A stretch of 6,119 nucleotides of DNA from Bacillota bacterium (GTDB lineage Bacteria > Bacillota > Clostridia > Lachnospirales > WQUN01), in assembly GCA_009782085.1 (NCBI GenBank), contig WQUN01000072.1:1-6119 (forward strand). Reading direction: 5' to 3'. The notes under the pieces were generated by a model, which worked only from the letters and a program-made list of their open reading frames with translations, was not told the origin of the DNA and did no database searches. Of the stretch, positions 1 through 5,578 are shown one piece after another; the stretch's first letter is position 1; the number at the start of each line of letters is the position of its first letter. A program made the position numbers and the translations under genes.

Positions 1-669
1 TCGTTCGCTTCGCGAACCGCCCGGCTCCGCGTCCCGCATCAGCCCCGCCAGGTCGCGCACGCTCCGCTCCAGGACTTCCCCGTCGTTTATCCCCTTGCAG
101 AGCACGATCTGGAAGTTCATCGCGATCCCGGCGTCACTGAATTTACAAATATTTTCCATGATAAGCGCGGCTTTCGGGTTTTTCAGCATGGAAACCCTTA
201 CCGACGGGTCGGTCGCGTGGACGGAGATGTTGACGGGCGAGAGCCTGTGCGCTATCAGCCGGTCGATCTCGCTCCTTGGCATGTTGGTCAGCGTGACATA
301 GTTCCCGCTGAGAAACGACAGCCGCATGTCGTCGTCCTTGTGGTAGAGCGTGGGCCGCATCCCGGGCGGAAGCTGGTCGATGAAGCAGAACACGCACCTG
401 TTCGCGCAGCTTCGCGAGGCGTCCATCAGGCCGCTCCCGAAAACCAGGCCAAGGTCGGCGTTTTCGGGCTTTTCGGCGCGCAATTCCACGCATTGGCCGT
501 CTTTTTTTTGGACGGTGAGCGTCACCGGATTTTCACTTATGAACATCCGGTAGTCAAAAACGTCGGCCACGGGCCTGCCGTTCACGGCTAGCAGCGCGTC
601 GCCGGGGTCTATGCCGAGGCCGGCGCAGGGGCCGGGATTTTCCACGGAGATTATTTTGTGGGGGGACAT
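1..669 (-). CDS. DUF512/PDZ radical SAM protein, N-terminal 223 codons (partial)
   Basis: This gene runs off the left edge, so only its N-terminal half is visible. Residues 1-60 look like a PDZ-like domain (ISVENPGPCAGLGIDPGD, then LLAVNGRPV). A radical SAM cluster motif follows, SCANRCVFCFIDQLP, with Cys88-x3-Cys92-x2-Cys95 to bind a 4Fe-4S cluster. Next come LSFLSGNYVTLTN and SVHATDPSVR, typical of the family that carries a C-terminal DUF512 domain (about 430-450 aa in full), which would lie outside the window. The family's reaction and substrate are not established; a redox or maturation role is only a guess. The ATG at 669 matches the usual PDZ start, and no better start is visible upstream. 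It overlaps the 3' end of the zinc-binding lipoprotein gene by 19 bp, so it is the third gene of the lysA operon and is probably translationally coupled. The Shine-Dalgarno sequence is weak (GAAGAAAG, rather far upstream). Confidence 0.88.
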   Translation of the reverse strand, partial: MSPHKIISVENPGPCAGLGIDPGDALLAVNGRPVADVFDYRMFISENPVTLTVQKKDGQCVELRAEKPENADLGLVFGSGLMDASRSCANRCVFCFIDQLPPGMRPTLYHKDDDMRLSFLSGNYVTLTNMPRSEIDRLIAHRLSPVNISVHATDPSVRVSMLKNPKAALIMENICKFSDAGIAMNFQIVLCKGINDGEVLERSVRDLAGLMRDAEPGGSRSER

Positions 670-1592
670 ATGTAATTTACCGCTTTCTTCAGCGCCTCCA
701 AATTCCTATACATAACCGAAACATAGTCGTCTCCGTTCTTAACTTCCTCCTGTGTCAGCCCCTCCAGCGGGCTCAGCACAACGGCCTCCGCGCCGGTTGC
801 TTCCGCTATCTGCCCGACCGCCTTCGACGAGGTCAGCTCCTCGTAAAAAATAGTCCCGATACCGTCGCGCTCCATCAGGTCGATGATCTGCGCGACGCGC
901 CCGGCGGACGGCTCCGAATCCGGCGACAGGCCTTCGACGGCCTCCTGCGTCAGGCCGTAAGCCGCGCAGAGGTAGCCGAACGCTTCGTGGGAGACGACGA
1001 TCGTCTTGCCTGCCGCGCCGAACAGGCCGTCCTTGTAGGCTTCATCCAGCTTGTCGAATTCGGCCGCCCACGCGGCGTTATTGGCCTCGTAGAAATCCGC
1101 GTTCGCCGGGTCGGCGGCGGCGAACGCGCCGGCTATCGCCCCCAGCTCCGTCTTCGCCAGTCCCGGGGCGAGCCAGACGTGGGGATCGCCTTCCCCGAGC
1201 CCGTCCGGAACCGCCGTGTCCGACGCCCGGACGACCGTCAGGCGGCCGCTTCGCACCGCGGAAAGCACCCTGTCGGCCCAAAACTCGATGCCGCCGTGGT
1301 ACACGAACACGTCCGCGTTTTCGACGGCGGCCATGTCCGTCGGGGAAGGCTCCCAGTCGTGCGGCTCCGCGCCGGCCGGCGTCAGGCAGGCCAGGCTTAT
1401 TTTGTCCCCGCCGATCTTTTCGCAGAAGTCGTACATCGTGTAAAAACTCGCCACGACTTTGAGCTTCCCGCCGGAATCGCCCGGGCCTGGCCGGGAATTC
1501 CCGGCGGCGCAGGAGGTCAGCGGCAAAACCGCGGACAAAAGCGCGCAAAAAACAGCCGGCAGAACGCGCCGGGCCGCAAAAAATTTCTTCAT
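651..1592 (-). CDS. znuA: Zinc ABC transporter substrate-binding lipoprotein (ZnuA/AdcA-like)
   Basis: A cluster A-I metal-binding protein that would capture Zn2+ outside the membrane and pass it to an ABC permease. The 313-aa product starts with a lipoprotein signal: basic MKKFFAARR, a hydrophobic stretch, and the lipobox LTSC with Cys28 as the lipidated residue. A low-complexity Gly/Pro/Ser linker follows, then the family fold. Likely metal ligands are His78 (AEPHDWEPSP), His138 (DPHVWLAP) and His202 (VSHEAFGYL), with an acidic residue near 288-289 (GDDYVSVMYRNLEALKKAV). Histidine at the third position favours zinc; manganese-type PsaA/MntC proteins carry Glu there. The His/Asp-rich loop seen in many ZnuA proteins is absent. 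It sits 23 bp after lysA with its own site (GGTGAT, 7 nt before ATG). No permease or ATPase gene lies in the window, so partners must be encoded elsewhere. Zinc specificity is inferred from motifs only. Confidence 0.88.
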   Translation of the reverse strand: MKKFFAARRVLPAVFCALLSAVLPLTSCAAGNSRPGPGDSGGKLKVVASFYTMYDFCEKIGGDKISLACLTPAGAEPHDWEPSPTDMAAVENADVFVYHGGIEFWADRVLSAVRSGRLTVVRASDTAVPDGLGEGDPHVWLAPGLAKTELGAIAGAFAAADPANADFYEANNAAWAAEFDKLDEAYKDGLFGAAGKTIVVSHEAFGYLCAAYGLTQEAVEGLSPDSEPSAGRVAQIIDLMERDGIGTIFYEELTSSKAVGQIAEATGAEAVVLSPLEGLTQEEVKNGDDYVSVMYRNLEALKKAVNYICPPTK

Positions 1593-1615
1593 ATCATATC
1601 ACCGCTATATCCAAT

Positions 1616-2899
1616 TTATATATCGATCATCCTCTGGTTTCTCAGCAGATCTTCCAAGGAATCGCGCTCCCTTATGACCGCCGCCTCGCCGTTCGAGCGC
1701 AGCAGTACCTCCGCCGGGCGCAGGCGCATGTTGTAGTTGGAGCTCATCGAATAGCCGTAGGAGCCGGCGTCCAACACGCCCAGCACGTCGCCCTCGGATA
1801 TGCGCGGGAGCGGGCGGTCCTTGGCCAGTATGTCGCCGCTCTCGCAGATGTTCCCGACGACGCTGACGGCCTCCGGCCCGCCGGCCGGCGGGTTCAGGCT
1901 GTAGACCTCGATATCGTGGTGCGAATCGTACAGCGCCGGGCGCATCAGCGTGTTCATTCCTATGTCCGTGCCGATGAATTTTATGCTTCCGTTATGCTTT
2001 ATGGCGTGGACTGTGCCCAGCAGAACGCCCGCCTCGGCGGCCACGTACCTGCCCGGCTCCACGATGAATTGCACTTCTTTCCCGTATCGCGCGGCGAAAT
2101 CGGACATTATGGCGTCCAGCAATACGCCTGTCCGCCCCATGTCCATCGGGGGCTCGTTTTCCTGTTTCCTGTACGGGATGCCGAAGCCGCCGCCGAAGTC
2201 GATGAAGTCCAGCCCGGGAAATTCCTCCGCCGCGGCCAGCAGGTTCCGTATGTCCATGATGTACGCGCCACTGTCCATGAATTTGGAGCCAATGTGCTGG
2301 CTCAGGCCCGCCAGGCGGAGACCGCGCCTCCTTAATATCTCCTTTATCTCCGGGAGCTCGGCGAGATTTACCCCGAATTTGGCGGCGTCTCCCGCCGTGA
2401 CCACCTTCTCGTGGTGGCCGGCGCCGATGCCGGGGTTAAGCCGGACGGCGACGCTTTTGCCGGGGAAGAGCCTGCCGAACAGATCGAGCTGCGAGAGGGA
2501 GTCCACGCTGATCATGATCCCCTTCTCGGCGGCGAACCGCATCTCTTCGCCGGAGACGTTGTTCGGGATAAAGAGTATCTCCGGGGCCTCATACCCCGCC
2601 GCCATAACCGCGGCTATCTCGCCGGGGCTCATGGCGTCGGCGCAGAGGCCTTCCTCCCTGGCGATCCGGATAATCGCCAGGTTGGTGTTGGCCTTGACGG
2701 AGAAATTGACCCGGAAATTCTTATAAGTACACATATTTTTCAGCGTCCGGCAATTTGCTCTTAAAATATCCTCGCTGTAGAGGTATAATGGACTTCCGAA
2801 GCGGCGGACCAGTTCGACGGGGTCGTGATCCCCGTAGAAACCGAGCCTGTCGGTGACCTCGCCGTTCAGTTTATAGCATCCGCGGAATCCGTCAGACAT
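1616..2899 (-). CDS. lysA: Diaminopimelate decarboxylase
   Basis: A PLP-dependent fold-III decarboxylase converting meso-2,6-diaminopimelate to L-lysine and CO2, the last step of lysine biosynthesis in the cytoplasm. Its 427 aa fit the family length. The N-terminal signature GSPLYLYSEDILRANC leads into an alanine-racemase-like barrel. The PLP lysine is Lys69 in FSVKANTN. Further landmarks are HIGS (202-205), the phosphate-binding GGGFG (236-240), EPGRY (281-285), the substrate-binding Cys-Glu-Ser at 352-354 (NICESGD), and YGYSMSSNYN (381-390), which contributes to the active site across the dimer. No key residue is missing. The ATG at 2899 is preceded by AAGGGGA about 10 nt upstream. It is the first gene of a three-gene minus-strand operon and is divergent from the RNA methyltransferase. 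No lysine riboswitch fits in the 65-bp intergenic region, so control is not evident there. Confidence 0.95.
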   Translation of the reverse strand: MSDGFRGCYKLNGEVTDRLGFYGDHDPVELVRRFGSPLYLYSEDILRANCRTLKNMCTYKNFRVNFSVKANTNLAIIRIAREEGLCADAMSPGEIAAVMAAGYEAPEILFIPNNVSGEEMRFAAEKGIMISVDSLSQLDLFGRLFPGKSVAVRLNPGIGAGHHEKVVTAGDAAKFGVNLAELPEIKEILRRRGLRLAGLSQHIGSKFMDSGAYIMDIRNLLAAAEEFPGLDFIDFGGGFGIPYRKQENEPPMDMGRTGVLLDAIMSDFAARYGKEVQFIVEPGRYVAAEAGVLLGTVHAIKHNGSIKFIGTDIGMNTLMRPALYDSHHDIEVYSLNPPAGGPEAVSVVGNICESGDILAKDRPLPRISEGDVLGVLDAGSYGYSMSSNYNMRLRPAEVLLRSNGEAAVIRERDSLEDLLRNQRMIDI

Positions 2900-2930
2900 A
2901 ACATACGCGTCCCCTTAAATTAAGATGAGC

Positions 2931-2936
2931 TATAAT
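2931..2936 (+). promoter_or_regulatory. Candidate -10 element of the methyltransferase gene
   Basis: A perfect TATAAT lies 28 nt upstream of the methyltransferase ATG and would give a leader of about 22 nt. No convincing -35 hexamer lies 15-19 bp upstream, and there is no TGn immediately before it, so the match is weak. It overlaps the minus-strand TATTAT assigned to lysA. Confidence 0.35.
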
Positions 2937-2961
2937 ACCATAAATCCGGAAATGGAGACAA
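2932..2961 (-). promoter_or_regulatory. Probable sigma-A-type promoter for lysA-znuA-radical SAM operon
   Basis: On the minus strand a TTGTCT -35 (2956-2961) is followed, after 18 bp, by a TATTAT -10 (2932-2937). TGG directly before the -10 gives an extended -10 motif. The predicted start lies roughly 25 nt before the lysA ATG. The -10 overlaps a plus-strand TATAAT, so the two promoters may compete. The call is by consensus matching only. Confidence 0.5.
2954..2958 (+). promoter_or_regulatory. Ribosome binding site of the RNA methyltransferase
   Basis: GGAGA ends 6 nt before the ATG at 2965, a near-ideal distance. It supports this start for the methyltransferase over the alternative-frame ORF that begins slightly upstream. 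Confidence 0.7.
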
Positions 2962-2964
2962 GAC

Positions 2965-3750
2965 ATGATCGCCGATTTGACAAAAAAACTGGCGAAGGAG
3001 CTGACCTCGCTGGACATCAAGAAATACCGGGACGAGACGGGCCTGTTTATAGTGGAGGGGGAGAAGTTCGTCGGCGAGATACCGGAGGACTGGGACGTCG
3101 CCTGTTATGTGATCTCGGGCGGCTTCGCCGGGAATTCCGAGCCCGTAAGGGATTATGAGAAGCGGGCGCCGGTCTATTTTGCCCCGGACGGCCTTTTTCA
3201 CAGGATTTCCGGGACGGTCAGCCCGCAGGGGGTTCTGGCGGTCTGCCGGAAGAAACCGCGGGCCCTCGGCGACATGGACATGTCCGGAAACGGCTTTTTC
3301 GTCTACTGCGACGGCGTGTCCGACCCCGGCAACGCCGGGACGCTGCTGCGCACGGCGGACGCGGCCTGCGCGGCGGGTTTCGCGCTCTCGGAGGACTCGG
3401 CGGACATATACGGCCCCAAGACGATACGCTCCTGCGCCGGCTCGGTCTTCCACCTGCCCGTCGTGACGGAGGTCGGCCGCGCGGCTCTGCTGGATTTCCT
3501 GCGGGCAAACGGCATAGGGCTCGTTGCGGCGGACCCGCGCGGCAAAACGGCGGTCTGCGACGCGGACATCGGCGGGAGATGCTGCATCGCCGTCGGCAAC
3601 GAGGCCCGCGGCCTTTCGGACGTCATTTTACGGGCGGCGGACGTCCTGGCGTTCATCCCGATGCCGGGCAAAGCCGAGTCGCTGAACGCCTCGGTCGCGG
3701 GCGGCGTGATAATGTACGAGGCGGTGCGGCAGAGGATAAAACGGCGTTAA
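2965..3750 (+). CDS. SpoU/TrmH-family RNA 2'-O-methyltransferase (rlmB/TsnR-like)
   Basis: A SAM-dependent SPOUT-class enzyme expected to methylate a ribose 2'-OH in rRNA or tRNA; the target nucleotide cannot be read from sequence. At 261 aa it has the normal length. Residues 1-40 show the substrate-binding module signature (SLDIKKYRDETGLFIVEGEK). The three knotted-domain motifs are all present. Motif 1 is DPGNAGTLLRTA (120-131, with Asn123 and the conserved Arg129). Motif 2 is VGNEARGLS (210-218). Motif 3 is IPMPGKAESLNASVA (231-245, with Glu238, Ser239 and Asn241). It is a single-gene unit divergent from lysA, starting at an ATG with a good GGAGA site and ending just before a strong terminator. 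In related Bacillota a gene of this kind often precedes pheS, but that neighbourhood is absent here. The catalytic family is certain; the rRNA target is not. Confidence 0.92.
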   Translation: MIADLTKKLAKELTSLDIKKYRDETGLFIVEGEKFVGEIPEDWDVACYVISGGFAGNSEPVRDYEKRAPVYFAPDGLFHRISGTVSPQGVLAVCRKKPRALGDMDMSGNGFFVYCDGVSDPGNAGTLLRTADAACAAGFALSEDSADIYGPKTIRSCAGSVFHLPVVTEVGRAALLDFLRANGIGLVAADPRGKTAVCDADIGGRCCIAVGNEARGLSDVILRAADVLAFIPMPGKAESLNASVAGGVIMYEAVRQRIKRR

Positions 3751-3763
3751 ACAGCAAAAAGTT

Positions 3764-3806
3764 ATCGGGCGGCGCGGGGTGTTCTCCCGCGCCGCCTTTA
3801 TCTTTG
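3764..3806 (+). terminator. Rho-independent terminator after the RNA methyltransferase
   Basis: An 11-bp perfect GC stem (GGCGGCGCGGG at 3768-3778 with CCCGCGCCGCC at 3786-3796) closes a 7-nt loop and is followed by TTTATCTTT. It begins 18 bp after the methyltransferase stop. On the opposite strand the same stem is followed by CGATAACTTTTT, so it may also stop leftward transcripts coming from the recombinase remnant. Confidence 0.88.
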
Positions 3807-3816
3807 GCTGATTGGA

Positions 3817-3885
3817 TATACCGGATGCAGAAAACATTTACCGACGACGTGACAGAGGAGGCTAATGTTTTCGCACTCCGGTATA
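3817..3885. repeat. Imperfect inverted repeat, 22-nt arms, 25-nt spacer
   Basis: The left arm is 3817-3838 and the right arm 3864-3885. Each arm has two identical 9-nt blocks, TATACCGGA on the outside and GAAAACATT on the inside (as read from the left arm). They are separated by 4 nt that differ (TGCA against GTGC), so 18 of 22 positions match. It lies between the methyltransferase terminator and the 3' end of the truncated serine recombinase. No T-run follows on either strand, so it is not a simple terminator. It could be an attachment-like or element-end site, a miniature element, or a regulator-binding dyad. The spacer contains AGGAGG (3856-3861), placed 3 nt before an ATG that opens a 29-codon frame (3865-3954, MFSHSGIAPLYQIALC...). 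That frame has no recognised similarity and is not annotated as a gene. Confidence 0.7.
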
Positions 3886-3944
3886 GCTCCTTTGTATCAG
3901 ATAGCGTTATGCGTGAAGCTCGCAATACGAACGATCGGGATTTC

Positions 3945-5429
3945 CTATCTATAATGGAACCTGGGTTGGTCGTTCCGCTGCGCGGAACTGCTCGCCCATG
4001 CATCCTGATGCGTAACAGGATCCGCCAATCCCTTGAAAAATACTCTGTATTCTGACCGGTTGTGTACGACGATTTTGTCCAGAACCTCTTTGCAGACGTC
4101 CCCGCTGAAAACCTCCGCCCCAGCCATTTCCCGGATGGAGGTTTTTATTTTTTCAATCAGGTCGCTCTGACGGCTGATAAACTCTTGCTTCTTTTCGCTG
4201 TCCGCAAGCCTCGCGCGGAGGGTTTCCAGTTCCGCGCCCAGCGCGTCCTTCTTTTTCCTGAATTCCTCTTTGGTGATCTCGTTGCCCAGCCGGGCGTCCA
4301 GCAAGACGTCCTGTTTCTTTTCTATGTTGGCGATGCCGCGCTTCAAGGCAGCGTCGCTTTTCGCGTTTTTGCCCGTTTCGCTGACGGCGCTCAGAACAGC
4401 CTTCTCAACCCGGGCGATGACGGCTTCTTTGTTTTTTGCCACATCCCGCAGGCTGTGTAAAAAAACCCGCCGGAGCAGCTCGTCGCTGATGGACGGGTTG
4501 TCGCAGCCCACCGTTTCCCCCTGGGCGGTCGTTTTGACCGCGCCGTACCGGAAGCCGTTATGACATTTCCAGGCCAGAACTGTTTTTCTGTTCGCCCGCC
4601 GCCTGGACACGAAAGACTTGCCGCATAAGCCGCACTTGATCTTGCCGGAAAACGGGTACCGGGTCGTATACTTGGCCCGTTCCTTCGCCAACTCGCCCCG
4701 CCTGGCCAATTCCGCCTGGGCTTTGTCGAAGGTGGCCCGGTCGATAATAGGCTCATGGTGGTTCCTCTGCGTGACAAATTCGACTTCCCCGCTGTTTCGC
4801 TTCTTCTCATGCGTCAGGCAGTCAACGGTGTAGGTTTTTCTCTGTATCAGGTCGCCCGCGTATTTTTCGTTTTTCAATATCCATGAGACCGCGCCGCTCG
4901 TCCATTTCGCGTTGCCCGTCTTTGTTTTGACGCCTTCCTCCTCCAACTCTTTGGAAATGGCGTTAATCCCCTTCCCCTCGTCGCAGTATTTTGAGAAAAT
5001 ACGGCGGACTATTTTGGCTTCCTCCTCGTTGACGGTGAGCGTGCCCTTCGACTTGTTGTAGCCTAGCGCGACGCCGCCGAAAGCGACGCCCCTTTCCATT
5101 TGCCGCAGCTGGCCCCACTTAACCCTTTCGGAGGTGTTCTCACTTTCTTTTTGCGCCAAACTGGAGAAAAGCGTGATGGTGAACTCGTCCACTTTGAGCG
5201 TGTTCATTTTCGTGCCGCTGACAAACTCAATGCCGATCCCCAGCGCCTTTAACCGGCGGATATTGGTCAGGCTGTCGACCGTATTTCTGGCAAAACGGCT
5301 GATTTCTTTGATGATTATCAAATCAAACAACCCGAGTTCGGCGTCTTTCATCATCTGGTTAAAACCGGACCTTTTTCTGGTGCCGGTGCCGCTCAGTCCC
5401 TCGTCGGTAGAGGTAAAATGAACGCCCAA
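3945..5429 (-). CDS. Large serine recombinase, 5'-truncated and probably inactive
   Basis: A site-specific recombinase of the large serine type (TnpX/TndX/CisA-like), which normally excises or integrates a mobile element. The open frame encodes 494 aa from TTG. It starts in mid-catalytic domain at TSTDEGLSGTGTRKRSGF, whereas intact relatives have about 50-65 more residues with a YxRVS motif carrying the serine nucleophile. Arg45 and Arg48 in ISRFARN match resolvase Arg68/Arg71. The resolvase domain continues through SSLAQKESENTSE (about 89-101). The Recombinase domain spans about 123-195 (GYNKSKGTLTVNEEEA to NEKYAGD). A zinc ribbon has Cys266, Cys269, Cys289 and Cys309. A Lys/Glu-rich coiled coil covers about 362-435. 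Upstream, the same frame meets a TGA at 5448-5450, and no frame there encodes the missing serine motif. The TTG has no clear ribosome binding site. It is a relic of an integrated element; expression, if any, would give an enzyme without a nucleophile. Confidence 0.85.
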   Translation of the reverse strand: MGVHFTSTDEGLSGTGTRKRSGFNQMMKDAELGLFDLIIIKEISRFARNTVDSLTNIRRLKALGIGIEFVSGTKMNTLKVDEFTITLFSSLAQKESENTSERVKWGQLRQMERGVAFGGVALGYNKSKGTLTVNEEEAKIVRRIFSKYCDEGKGINAISKELEEEGVKTKTGNAKWTSGAVSWILKNEKYAGDLIQRKTYTVDCLTHEKKRNSGEVEFVTQRNHHEPIIDRATFDKAQAELARRGELAKERAKYTTRYPFSGKIKCGLCGKSFVSRRRANRKTVLAWKCHNGFRYGAVKTTAQGETVGCDNPSISDELLRRVFLHSLRDVAKNKEAVIARVEKAVLSAVSETGKNAKSDAALKRGIANIEKKQDVLLDARLGNEITKEEFRKKKDALGAELETLRARLADSEKKQEFISRQSDLIEKIKTSIREMAGAEVFSGDVCKEVLDKIVVHNRSEYRVFFKGLADPVTHQDAWASSSAQRNDQPRFHYR

Positions 5430-5434
5430 TCGCC

Positions 5435-5460
5435 AAAGCCCGTGGTATCAGGCTTTTTAT
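5435..5460 (+). terminator. Possible weak terminator hairpin
   Basis: AAAGCC (5435-5440) pairs with GGCTTT (5451-5456) around a 10-nt loop, followed by TTAT. It reads rightward and would stop plus-strand transcripts before the NrtR-like control region. The stem is short (6 bp), so the call is tentative. It lies where the recombinase similarity stops and may mark a fusion point. Confidence 0.35.
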
Positions 5461-5462
5461 AA

Positions 5463-5490
5463 TATATAACATCCCCAATCCATAGTCCAA
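5463..5490 (-). promoter_or_regulatory. Candidate leftward promoter facing the recombinase remnant
   Basis: On the minus strand TTGGAC (5485-5490) is separated by 16 bp from TATATA (5463-5468), with TGT immediately before the -10 (extended -10). It mirrors the rightward promoter of the NrtR-like gene. It presently points into the truncated recombinase, whose TTG codon lies about 34 nt downstream. Confidence 0.4.
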
Positions 5491-5511
5491 AAAAATATTT
5501 TGAAAAAGGTG

Positions 5512-5540
5512 TTGACATTTATCCATTGATATGTTATATA
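5512..5540 (+). promoter_or_regulatory. Promoter of the NrtR-like gene
   Basis: A perfect TTGACA (5512-5517), a 17-bp spacer, and TATATA (5535-5540) preceded by TGT, giving an extended -10. The predicted start is near 5547, leaving a leader of about 30 nt before the TTG codon. The -10 lies inside the inverted ATGTTATATAT box, so a bound repressor would block it. Confidence 0.7.
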
Positions 5541-5565
5541 TGATAATAACAAATAAGAAATATCT

Positions 5566-5571
5566 GAGAGG
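5566..5571 (+). promoter_or_regulatory. Ribosome binding site that decides the NrtR-like start
   Basis: GAGAGG ends 7 nt before TTG at 5579. An in-frame ATG at 5540 would add 13 residues, but it overlaps the -10 and has no ribosome binding site, so TTG is preferred. Confidence 0.6.
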
Positions 5572-5578
5572 CGATGTT

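Larger units (their letters stand above)
5454..5549. repeat. Inverted pair of ATGTTATATAT boxes in divergent control region
   Basis: Read on the minus strand, 5472 down to 5454 begins ATGTTATATAT and continues TATAAAAA. Read on the plus strand, 5531-5549 begins with the same 11 bases and continues GATAATAA. In all, 17 of 19 positions agree. Each box includes the proposed -10 of an outward-facing promoter. Within the right box region a shorter dyad, TGTTAT-N8-ATAACA (5532-5551), overlaps the -10. Paired sites like this are typical of a repressor that controls two divergent promoters. The AT-rich context raises the chance of coincidence. Confidence 0.6.

Noticed and set aside
3..17. Perfect inverted repeat GTTCGC-TTC-GCGAAC at the left edge
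   Set aside because: It lies inside the radical SAM coding frame (encoding Ser-Arg-Ser-Glu), is only 6 bp per arm, and no second copy is visible, so it is probably coincidental in GC-rich coding DNA.
987..1736. Long plus-strand frame opposite the zinc-binding protein gene
   Set aside because: It is antisense to a clear family member in GC-rich DNA, Arg/Gly/Val-rich, with no start signal or motif.
2900..2964. Possible lysine riboswitch before lysA
   Set aside because: The intergenic space is 65 bp, far too short for the L-box fold, and most of it is occupied by promoter elements.
3653..4003. Minus-strand 116-codon frame after the recombinase
   Set aside because: It covers the inverted repeat, terminator and methyltransferase antisense. 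It is a composition-driven shadow with no recognisable domain.
3579..4055. Plus-strand 158-codon frame spanning the methyltransferase end, terminator and recombinase 3' end
   Set aside because: It starts inside the methyltransferase in a shifted frame, passes through the terminator stem, and has GC-driven composition with no motif.
5540..5578. In-frame ATG at 5540 as an upstream start for the NrtR-like gene
   Set aside because: It overlaps the -10 element, has no ribosome binding site, and the extra 13 residues do not resemble the family N-terminus. TTG at 5579 has GAGAGG at 7 nt.
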